From Streptomyces spororaveus (GTDB taxonomy: Bacteria; Actinomycetota; Actinomycetes; Streptomycetales; Streptomycetaceae), in NCBI RefSeq assembly GCF_016755875.1, contig NZ_BNED01000005.1, positions 5,346,001 through 5,410,000 on the forward strand: 64,000 bases of DNA. Reading direction: 5' to 3'. This document shows, piece by piece, positions 17,799 through 24,604 of the stretch (the stretch's first letter is position 1; each line of letters opens with the position of its first letter). A model generated the notes under the pieces. That model saw nothing but the letters and a program-made list of their open reading frames with translations. It was not told the DNA's origin and searched no databases. Position numbers and translations under genes: made by a program.

Positions 17799-18224
17799 AT
17801 GTCGTTCGACGAGGAATGGTCGGCGGCTCGCGCCACGGCCGCCGCCGGTGTCACCATGCGCCTCAACCAGGTGCCCGCCGATCCCGGCGGTGGTGGCGGT
17901 GGCGGTGACCTTGAGCTCAATCAGGACCACATCGGTGCGATCGGCTCCGAGGCGTACAAGCTGCACACGCGCCTGCAGACCGACGGCAAGCACGCCGACA
18001 CCGCCACCGCCGAGGCCGCCGGGGCCCTCACCAAGGAGGGCTTCGCGAGCGGGGCGGCGCTGCTCAAGGTCAACAGCGCCTGGGAGAGCCAGGTGAAGAC
18101 CCTCGTGGCCGCCTGCGCCAACATCTCCAACGGGCTGAACTACTCGCTCGCCTCCCACGCCAAGGACGAGCAGCAGCTCCAGGCGGACTTCACCGCATCC
18201 GCGATAGACAAACTCCTCAAGTAG
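17799..18224 (+). CDS. Small ESX-like helical protein
   Basis: This is a 141-residue protein with a short N-terminal helix, a Gly7 linker (PGGGGGGGDLELNQ) and a long helical part (HIGAIGSEAYKLHTRLQTDG, then WESQVKTLVAACANISNGL). It has no signal peptide. Size and helical content fit an ESX-type secreted protein, but there is no WxG turn. CGGGAG lies nine bases before the ATG. It stands eight bases upstream of the 761-residue WXG-like gene and may be its partner, like an EsxA/EsxB pair; that is inferred. Confidence 0.75.
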   Translation: MSFDEEWSAARATAAAGVTMRLNQVPADPGGGGGGGDLELNQDHIGAIGSEAYKLHTRLQTDGKHADTATAEAAGALTKEGFASGAALLKVNSAWESQVKTLVAACANISNGLNYSLASHAKDEQQLQADFTASAIDKLLK

Positions 18225-18232
18225 GCGCCTTC

Positions 18233-20518
18233 ATGCTGACGTACGAGAACGTGATGAACGCGCCCCTGGGCAAGCTCCAGACGGCCGTCACCGACTGGAC
18301 GGCGATGGCCGGCAAGCTGGACGAGATGGCCGAGGCCGCTCGCAACGGCATGAAGGCGAAGTCCGACAAGGCCGAGTGGAGCGGGGTCACCGCAGGCGTG
18401 GCGCGCGGGTTCGTCGACAAGACGGCCAAGGAGTTCGAGGACGCGGCCAAGGCCGCCAAGGGCATGCACCAGGTCCTCGCCGACGCGCACGCGACCTTCA
18501 AGGCCGCCCAGGACGAGCTGAAGAAGCTCGCCGCGGAGGCCCCGGCGGCCGGCTTCCGGGTCGATGCCGACGGGCGGGTCACGGCCATTCCGCTGCCCAC
18601 CGAGGGTGAGCGGAACGCGGCCCGGCACGACCCCGACTACCAGCAGACCGTGAACACGGCCCGCAACGCGTGGCAGACCCGGATCAACCGGGCCGTCGAG
18701 GACGCCCAGGACGCCGACGACTCCCTGGTCCGGGTCCTCCGGGCGAACGTCGCGGACGAACACGACTTCAGCGGACCGAAGTTCACCACCCTCGATGCCG
18801 AACAGGCGGCCCGCGCCGCCGACCTGATGAAGAAGGTCACCGGCGAGGGCGGCACGGCACGCAACGTCGAGGCGCTGCGCGAGCTGGAGGAACTGCTCGA
18901 CGACAACCGCACGGACCCCGAGTTCTCCACGGGCTTCTACCGGACGATCGGCGCCGAAGGCACCTTGGAGATGTACTCCCGGATGTCCCTCGACGCGACG
19001 GGCCTGGGGCCGGCCGGCAAGGACCGGGCGCTGATGGTCGCGAACATCCAGAGCGACATGGGCGCGATGCTCGGCCTCGCGACGCACAAGGACGTTCCGA
19101 ACCACCTCGACGCCGCCTGGACGACCCAGCTGATGAAGGCGGGCCGCAAGGAGATGGCCGTGTACGGCGGCGTGCAGCAGATCTACGGCTACCAGGCCCT
19201 GGGCGCGCTGCTGCGCGAGGGGAAGTACGACACGGAGTTCCTGACCTCGGTCGGCCGTGACATGGTCGCCATGGACCGCAAGGACCCGCGGGCCTGGGAG
19301 TTCCACACCCCGTACGGGCTGGACTCGGTCCTCAGCCAGGGCCAGGACGGCCGTGGCTTCTACCCGCTGACCGGCCTGATGGAGGCGCTGGGCAACAACC
19401 CGGACGCCGCGACGGCCTTCTTCGGCGAGCCGGTCCGCGAGGACAGCGACAAGGACGGCATCGTCACGAAGAACGACAAGCCGGTCTCGGGGCAGCATGG
19501 CAAGGACCAGGGCATGGTCGACTACATGCTCGACAAGAAGCCGTACATGGACAGCTTCGACATCAGCCGGACCGGGGCCCTCCATCCGGCGCAGGACGCG
19601 CTCGGCGGGGCGCTGGAGGCGGCGGTCTCGGGGCGCGCGGCCGGTGACGAGGACGCGAAGCCCGTGGCGCACACCGAGCAGATGACGGCAGTCATGGAGC
19701 GGGTGGTCGAGAAGATCGGTGAGGATCCGGACCTCGTCGTGACCAAGCCGGGCGAGGACGAGAAGGCCCCCCTGGCGGGCCTGTCGGGCCATCTCGGGAA
19801 CATGTCGGCCGAGTACATGCCGGACCTGCAGGCCTCCGCGGAGAACGGCGGTGGGCAGATCAAGGTCAGCGGCGACATGGCCGAGTTCAACAAGTCGAAC
19901 ATGGCGCGTTTCCTGGGGGCGGTCGGCCAGGATCCGGAGGCGTACGGGGCGATCACCAACGCCAACCAGGCGTTCACCGCCGTCCTGGTGAACGACGTCA
20001 TCGCGCACCGCGGCGACACGGGGCATCTCGACACGGCCATCGAGAACGCCGTCCACCCCGGAGGCCAGATCGCCGGGATGCTCACGGAGGCCCGCGCCGA
20101 GAACATGCACGCCGAGACCGCCCACAGCAACGAGGAGTACGTCAAGGGGGTGGAGGACGGCGCCAAGTGGATCAATCGGGGCATCACCGCGGCGGGCGGA
20201 AAGTACCTGGAGATGGTGCCGCTGGCGGGCGATGTGATCGAGTGGGTCCAGGAGGACGTGACCGAGCACTTCGTCGAGGGCGCCAAGAAGGAGGGCGAGG
20301 AGAAGACCGACAAGACGGAGCAGGACGTCTCGGAGATGTACTCTGCCGCGCAGACCCAGTCGAGCAAGGCGGCGGCGGACGCCGTCCGCAACGCCGCGGC
20401 GGGTTCGGGCATGTCGGCCACGGACATCGACGTCCTGGCCGGTGCGGCTTCGAAGGAGACCGCGAACGCCCACTCGGTGGGCCGGGACCAGGTGGCGTCC
20501 GCAGCAGGGAAGTCGTAG
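18233..20518 (+). CDS. Large WXG-like protein (DUF6571-type)
   Basis: This 761-residue protein has an N-terminal ESX-like helical domain with the turn EWSG (Trp49-Ser-Gly51) and a coiled-coil-like KEFEDAAKAAKGMHQVLADA. A long helical body with no recognised enzymatic motif follows. A hydrophilic acidic segment (VREDSDKDGIVTKNDKP) resembles a calcium-binding loop. No signal peptide is present. From memory it resembles Streptomyces proteins grouped as DUF6571 beside mycosin genes. It may be a type VII-exported effector; the C-terminal ~100 residues are polar and lack a known toxin fold. No strong ribosome-binding site; eight bases from the previous stop suggests coupled translation. Confidence 0.8.
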   Translation: MLTYENVMNAPLGKLQTAVTDWTAMAGKLDEMAEAARNGMKAKSDKAEWSGVTAGVARGFVDKTAKEFEDAAKAAKGMHQVLADAHATFKAAQDELKKLAAEAPAAGFRVDADGRVTAIPLPTEGERNAARHDPDYQQTVNTARNAWQTRINRAVEDAQDADDSLVRVLRANVADEHDFSGPKFTTLDAEQAARAADLMKKVTGEGGTARNVEALRELEELLDDNRTDPEFSTGFYRTIGAEGTLEMYSRMSLDATGLGPAGKDRALMVANIQSDMGAMLGLATHKDVPNHLDAAWTTQLMKAGRKEMAVYGGVQQIYGYQALGALLREGKYDTEFLTSVGRDMVAMDRKDPRAWEFHTPYGLDSVLSQGQDGRGFYPLTGLMEALGNNPDAATAFFGEPVREDSDKDGIVTKNDKPVSGQHGKDQGMVDYMLDKKPYMDSFDISRTGALHPAQDALGGALEAAVSGRAAGDEDAKPVAHTEQMTAVMERVVEKIGEDPDLVVTKPGEDEKAPLAGLSGHLGNMSAEYMPDLQASAENGGGQIKVSGDMAEFNKSNMARFLGAVGQDPEAYGAITNANQAFTAVLVNDVIAHRGDTGHLDTAIENAVHPGGQIAGMLTEARAENMHAETAHSNEEYVKGVEDGAKWINRGITAAGGKYLEMVPLAGDVIEWVQEDVTEHFVEGAKKEGEEKTDKTEQDVSEMYSAAQTQSSKAAADAVRNAAAGSGMSATDIDVLAGAASKETANAHSVGRDQVASAAGKS

Positions 20519-20596
20519 GCGGCAACGCCCTGCGGGCGGCGGTTCCGCGCAGGCCGGGCGGTGTGGCAGCAGAAGTACCGGAGACAGGGGCGGGGC

Positions 20597-21283
20597 ATGG
20601 GACAGCCGGGCATACGGACGGCACGGACGGCACGGATCGGCGGGTTCGCGATGTGCCTCGCGCTGGCCGCCGCCGGGTGCTCCTCCCCGGATTCCGGGCC
20701 GAAGAAGACGGCCCCGGAGTCGGCCACGACGTCGGTCACCGTCGAAGTGGCGGACGCCTGTCCCGGGCTGCTGTCGGCGGCGGGTGCCGAGGCGCTCAAG
20801 CGGGTGCTCCAGTCCTCCGCCGTCATGCGGGACGAGGCGCAGGCCGTCGGCGTGGCGGCGACGGGCAAGGCCCTGGAGGCGGCGTACAAGGCGGGCCCGA
20901 AGGTGCGTGAGGCAGCCGTCCCTTCCTGCACCGTGACCGGGCAGGTCGGCGGAGGGGACCGGATGGGCGAGATCCGTCTGACCGCGGACAGCGGGAAGGC
21001 GGGTCCGCCGCGCCCCGATCAGGTCGGGGTGCGCGTACTGCCGGGCGAGAAGGAGGCCGGGGTGTCGTTCGACTGCGTGAGCACCCGGGTCGGCTCCACC
21101 GCCGACGTGCCCCTGCGGATCACGGGCGTCTTCGCGAACCGCTGGCAGAAACTCGAAAGCGATTCGGGCCTGGTGGACGAGTACTTGGTGGTCGCCCACT
21201 CCGCCGCACTGGCGGTGTCCCGTGAACTGGGATGCGCGAACAACGGTGGACTGCCGGCAGCAGCCGGCGAACTGGACCGGTAG
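20597..21283 (+). CDS. Lipoprotein of the type VII-like block
   Basis: This is a 228-residue protein with a lipoprotein signal peptide ending in the lipobox LAAAGC (Cys28 after MGQPGIRTARTARIGGFAM), so it should be tethered to the outer face of the membrane. The mature part has several Cys residues (DACPGLL, SCTVTG, FDCVST, LGCANNG) that may form disulfides. No family was recognised. ATG 20597 has GACAGGGGCGGGG before it. Being last in the block and next to the large WXG-like gene, it could bind or neutralise that protein at the cell surface, which is speculation. Confidence 0.78.
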   Translation: MGQPGIRTARTARIGGFAMCLALAAAGCSSPDSGPKKTAPESATTSVTVEVADACPGLLSAAGAEALKRVLQSSAVMRDEAQAVGVAATGKALEAAYKAGPKVREAAVPSCTVTGQVGGGDRMGEIRLTADSGKAGPPRPDQVGVRVLPGEKEAGVSFDCVSTRVGSTADVPLRITGVFANRWQKLESDSGLVDEYLVVAHSAALAVSRELGCANNGGLPAAAGELDR

Positions 21284-21651
21284 GCCCTCGCGCGGGTCGG
21301 TCCGGCGTACGTCGCTTCGCAAGAGCCAAATGCGGGTTCGTTCACCCCAGTTCAGTCCCGCACGCCCGTCCGGCTTCGGACCCGCCGAAGCTGTGAGCGG
21401 GGACTCATGGCGGTAGTCGACCACCACCATGGCCGCGCGGCGTCAGCGCAGGGTGCACACCACCGGAATGCGCCCATTTGCGGAAATTGCTAGCTTGGAA
21501 TAGAGAGCGCAGGCCCAGCCATCCAGAGCCTGCCCGACGGGTCGTGTCACCGACCCGGCACCCGAACGGCGCGCCATGACGCGCCGCCCACATGGGTGCG
21601 GATCAAGCTGACCAGCGCCCCGATCGAGGCAATCCGTGAAAGGGGAACCAC
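21284..21651. other. Intergenic gap with no supported gene
   Basis: These 368 bases hold no convincing coding frame. A moderately AT-rich stretch around 21,478-21,505 (TTGCGGAAATTGCTAGCTTG) is the most promoter-like part, about 150 bases before the small secreted peptide gene, but no -35/-10 pair fits well. Confidence 0.4.
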
Positions 21652-21873
21652 ATGCGCATTCGACGAATCCTCGCCGCCGTCATCGCCACGGCAGCCCTCG
21701 CCGGACTCGGCCTCACAGGCGCCGCCGCAGCCACCGCCGCCACCACGCAGACGCAGGGCGCCTCGTCCTACGTCACACCTTCCGAGTGCAAGCAGGGCGG
21801 CGGAACGCCCGCGATCAATGACGCGGGCAACTTCTGCAAGGGCGGTACGCACGACGGAGAGCAGGTCGACTGA
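21652..21873 (+). CDS. Small secreted two-cysteine peptide
   Basis: This is a 73-residue precursor with a clear Sec signal peptide (MRIRRILAAVIATAALAGLG, cleavage near AAAATAA). It leaves a mature peptide of about 43 residues with two cysteines (SECKQGGG and NFCKGG) that could form one disulfide. It has a good ribosome-binding site (AAAGGGGAACC) and a strong terminator downstream. No family was recognised. Possible roles are a surface peptide, a signal or a small inhibitor; nothing in the sequence chooses among these. Confidence 0.75.
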   Translation: MRIRRILAAVIATAALAGLGLTGAAAATAATTQTQGASSYVTPSECKQGGGTPAINDAGNFCKGGTHDGEQVD

Positions 21874-21960
21874 CCACTGCCCCTCTCCCGCGCAGGGACC
21901 GTACCTGTGCCGACCCGCTGAGCCGCCGGGCATCGGCCGAGGCGGCAACGGAGACGGACG

Positions 21961-22001
21961 GCCGGAAGGGCGGCACCCCTCGGGGGTGCCGCCCTTCCGG
22001 C
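21961..22001. terminator. Bidirectional terminator between secreted peptide gene and tRNA-Cys
   Basis: A perfect 19-bp stem starts GCCGGAAGGGCGGCACCCC, has a three-base loop, and has its complement at 21983-22001. Confidence 0.8.
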
Positions 22002-22022
22002 CCGCCTGGGCGGGCGTTCAGA

Positions 22023-22093
22023 AGCCGTGACCGGAATCGAACCGGCGTAACTCGCTTTGCAGGCGAGTCCCTCAACCACTCGGGCACACGGCT
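22023..22093 (-). tRNA. tRNA-Cys (anticodon GCA)
   Basis: On the minus strand a 71-base cloverleaf can be drawn. The acceptor stem is AGCCGTG with CACGGCT. The D-arm is CCC/GGG. The anticodon stem CTCGC/GCGAG has loop CTGCAAA giving GCA, and the T-arm is GCCGG-TTCGATT-CCGGT. No CCA is encoded. Confidence 0.95.
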
Positions 22094-22261
22094 GTGGGGT
22101 GGTGATGTGCATGACCGTACGGGGGTCTGTGGGGGTGGGGAAGGGGATCGCGGACCGTGCAACGCGACTGCCATGCCGCGTTCACAGACCGGGGGACCTA
22201 GGTCCGCGGGACCAGAACGGGATCCGTCGAATTGACAGGGTCACTCCGGGGCTACGCACCT

Positions 22262-22267
22262 TACTCT
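22262..22267 (+). promoter_or_regulatory. -10 box of a probable leaderless promoter (MFS gene)
   Basis: TACTCT lies six bases before the ATG at 22274. A perfect TTGACA is at 22232, but 24 bases away, which is too far for a standard pair. Confidence 0.45.
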
Positions 22268-22273
22268 GGGGCG

Positions 22274-23725
22274 ATGAGCGCCCTTGAACCCCGCGTGCCC
22301 CAGAGAACCGCACCGGCCCCGCCCCCGCCTCAGGGCGGGGTTCTCGGGCCCGCGTACCGGACGCTCAGCATCGGGATCATCTCCGTCGTCTTCCTCATCG
22401 CCTTCGAGGCCACCGCAGTCGGCACGGCCATGCCCGTCGCCGCCCGCGAGCTGGAGGGGATCGGGCTCTACGCCTTCGCCTTCTCCGCCTACTTCACCAC
22501 CAGCCTCTTCGGCATGGTCCTGTCCGGCCAGTGGGCCGACCGGCAGGGGCCGCTGCGGCCGCTGGCCGTCGGCATCGCCTCCTTCGCCTCCGGGCTCGTG
22601 ATCTCCGGGACCGCCGGGGCCATGTGGGTGTTCGTGCTCGGCCGCGCCGTGCAGGGCTTCGGCGGCGGGCTGGTCATCGTCGCCCTCTACGTCGTCGTCA
22701 GCCGGGCGTACGAGGAGCGGCTGCGGCCCGCGATCATGGCGGCCTTCGCCGCGAGCTGGGTGGTCCCCTCGATCGTCGGGCCGCTGGCTTCCGGGACGGT
22801 CACCGAGCACCTCGGCTGGCGGTGGGTCTTCCTCGGGATACCGGCTCTGGTCGTCGTCCCGCTGATGGTGGCCCTGCCCGCGATACGGCGGACCGCGTCC
22901 GGGCCCGTCGACCCCGACGCCCCGGCCGTGGCCTTCGACCGGCGGCGGATCCGGCTGGCCTTCGGCATCTCGGTGGGCGCGGGCCTGCTCCAGTACGCCG
23001 CCCAGGACCTGCGGTGGCTCTCGCTCGTGCCGGGCATCGCCGGCGCCGCCCTGCTCGTGCCCGCCGTGCTCGGGCTGCTGCCGCGCGGGACCTACCGGGC
23101 GCGCCGCGGGCTGCCGTCCGTGGTGCTGCTGCGCGGGGTCGCCGCCGGGTCGTTCATCGCGGCGGAGAGCTTCGTACCGCTGATGCTGGTCACCCAGCGC
23201 GGGCTGAGCCCGACGATGGCCGGGTTCTCGCTCGCGCTGGGCGGAGTGACCTGGGCGGGTGGTTCGTGGGTGCAGTCCAAGAGCCGGGTGGCCCCGTACC
23301 GGGAACGGCTGATGGTGTGCGGGATGGTGCTGGTGGCGCTGGCCATCGCCGCGGCGCCCGCCGTGCTGATCGAGTCCGTACCGGTGTGGACGCTGGCACT
23401 GGCCTGGGCGGTCGGCTGCCTGGGCATGGGCCTGGTGATCGGCTCCACGAGCGTGCTGCTGCTCCAGCTGTCGGCGCCGGAGGAGGCGGGGGCCAATTCC
23501 GCCGCCCTGCAGATCTCGGACGCGCTGGCGAACGTGGTGCTGCTGGCCTTCGGAGGCGCCGCGTTCGCCGCGCTCGGGGGCGGTGCGGTGGGGGCCGCGC
23601 ACACCGTGACCGCGGGCGCGTCGGCCTCGCACCCGGCCGCGTTCGCCGCGGTGTTCCTGCCGATGTCCTGCGTGGCGCTGGTGGGGGCGTGGGTCACGAC
23701 CCGGCTGGATCCCGCCAAGGCGTGA
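22274..23725 (+). CDS. MFS transporter (drug/H+ antiporter-like)
   Basis: This 483-residue integral membrane protein probably has 12-14 helices. The first helix is near IGIISVVFLIAFEATAVGTA. The MFS loop-2 signature is SGQWADRQGPLRP and the helix-5 antiporter-type motif is in VPSIVGPLASGTVTEHLGWR. Family members export drugs or metabolites using the proton gradient; the substrate is unknown. The start lacks a Shine-Dalgarno and is preceded by TACTCT, so it is probably leaderless. Its last codons fall within a 30-base tandem repeat that continues past the stop. Confidence 0.88.
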   Translation: MSALEPRVPQRTAPAPPPPQGGVLGPAYRTLSIGIISVVFLIAFEATAVGTAMPVAARELEGIGLYAFAFSAYFTTSLFGMVLSGQWADRQGPLRPLAVGIASFASGLVISGTAGAMWVFVLGRAVQGFGGGLVIVALYVVVSRAYEERLRPAIMAAFAASWVVPSIVGPLASGTVTEHLGWRWVFLGIPALVVVPLMVALPAIRRTASGPVDPDAPAVAFDRRRIRLAFGISVGAGLLQYAAQDLRWLSLVPGIAGAALLVPAVLGLLPRGTYRARRGLPSVVLLRGVAAGSFIAAESFVPLMLVTQRGLSPTMAGFSLALGGVTWAGGSWVQSKSRVAPYRERLMVCGMVLVALAIAAAPAVLIESVPVWTLALAWAVGCLGMGLVIGSTSVLLLQLSAPEEAGANSAALQISDALANVVLLAFGGAAFAALGGGAVGAAHTVTAGASASHPAAFAAVFLPMSCVALVGAWVTTRLDPAKA

Positions 23726-23788
23726 CCGCCCGAGCCGTGGCCCGCCAAGGCGTGACCGCCCGAGCCGTGGCCCGCAAGGCGTGACCGC
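23711..23788. repeat. Tandem 30-base repeat spanning the MFS stop codon
   Basis: Two perfect copies (23711-23740 and 23741-23770) are followed by a partial third with one C missing (23771-23788). Each copy contains the GCGTGA that ends the MFS gene, so the stop codon is triplicated. Confidence 0.9.
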
Positions 23789-23844
23789 GCGGGCCTGCCG
23801 CCGGGCCCCGCGGAATTCCGCTGCGGCGCGGCCCGCGGCCGTTC

Positions 23845-23850
23845 TACCGT
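23845..23850 (+). promoter_or_regulatory. -10 box of a probable leaderless promoter (antitoxin gene)
   Basis: TACCGT lies seven bases before the ATG at 23858, with no Shine-Dalgarno sequence. Confidence 0.45.
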
Positions 23851-23857
23851 TGCGGCC

Positions 23858-24058
23858 ATGAACGAGCTGATCATCAGACTGTCCGATGCCGAGCGCGAGG
23901 AATGCGCCGACCTCGCCGACGCGACGGGCCGGTCGCCCGAGGAGCTCGCGCTCGACGCCGTACGGGCACTGCTGAAGGCCGAGCGGGACCGGGTCGGGGC
24001 CCAGGCGCTGCGGCTCGCGCAGCGGCACGCCCCCCTGCTGAAGCGGCTCGGCGCATGA
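23858..24058 (+). CDS. Ribbon-helix-helix antitoxin-like protein
   Basis: This 66-residue protein starts with a beta strand and two helices typical of RHH repressors (MNELIIRLSDAEREECADLA, then GRSPEELALDAVRALL). A charged C-terminal helix follows that could cover the toxin. Its stop overlaps the start of the Fic/Doc-type gene by four bases, the usual antitoxin-first arrangement. It would repress its own promoter and neutralise the toxin. The transcript is probably leaderless. The role is inferred mainly from context. Confidence 0.75.
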   Translation: MNELIIRLSDAEREECADLADATGRSPEELALDAVRALLKAERDRVGAQALRLAQRHAPLLKRLGA

Positions 24059-24468
24059 GCGCCGCCACCGCCCCGGTGCGCCACCTCACGCTCGCCGAGG
24101 TCCTCGACCTGGCCCGGCACGCCTGCATGGCCCAGGACCAGCCCGTCGAACTGCGCGCCCCCGGGCTGCTGGAGTCGGCCGTGCACCGGCCCCGGGCGAG
24201 GATGTTCGGGACCCCGGCGTACGAGGATCCGTACGAGCAGGCCGCCGCACTGCTCCACGGCATCGCGGCGAACCACCCGCTGGTCGACGGCAACAAGCGC
24301 ACCGCCTGGCTCGCCGCGGCGACCTTCCTCGCCGTGAACGGGGCCGATCCGGGCGACGTCGACCAGGAGGCGGCCTACGGGCTGGTCGTCGACGTGGCCG
24401 CCGGTCACGAGAGCGACATCGCGCGAATCGCCGCGCGGCTTCGGGCGCTGCTCGCCCCGCCGATGTGA
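24055..24468 (+). CDS. Doc-like Fic-domain toxin
   Basis: This is a 137-residue Fic/Doc protein. The active-site motif is HPLVDGNKRTAW (His74, Asp78, Asn80, Lys81, Arg82). The Lys in NKR and the short length match Doc of phage P1, a kinase that phosphorylates EF-Tu, rather than AMP-transferring Fic enzymes (NGR). Phe of HxF is replaced by Leu, and Ala before Asn by Gly. LLHGIAANHP and the preceding antitoxin support a death-on-curing type module. Translation is coupled to the antitoxin through ATGA. Confidence 0.85.
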   Translation: MSAATAPVRHLTLAEVLDLARHACMAQDQPVELRAPGLLESAVHRPRARMFGTPAYEDPYEQAAALLHGIAANHPLVDGNKRTAWLAAATFLAVNGADPGDVDQEAAYGLVVDVAAGHESDIARIAARLRALLAPPM

Positions 24469-24604
24469 CGCTCACCGCACCCGCCGAGGTCACGGGCCTG
24501 TCCCTCCGCGAGGGGCGGGTCCGGGCCGGTAGGGTGGCCCGGTTGTCCTACGTACGACTGCCTGCCACCCGTACCAGATACGCCGAGAGCACGAACCGGA
24601 GACC

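Noticed and set aside
14545..21283. Searched for ESX core machinery (EccC FtsK-like ATPase, EccD membrane protein).
   Set aside because: No Walker-motif ATPase or multi-helix EccD-like protein is encoded in this block; it is only a substrate/accessory set.
18140..21430. A 1,096-codon open frame on the minus strand across the type VII-like block.
   Set aside because: It is the shadow of G/C-rich third positions in the forward genes; its translation is low-complexity Arg/His/Gly and the forward frames have recognisable domains and ribosome-binding sites.
22232..22267. TTGACA (22232) and TACTCT (22262) as one sigma-70 type promoter.
   Set aside because: The 24-base spacing is far outside the usual 16-19; only the TACTCT box is kept as a leaderless -10 candidate.
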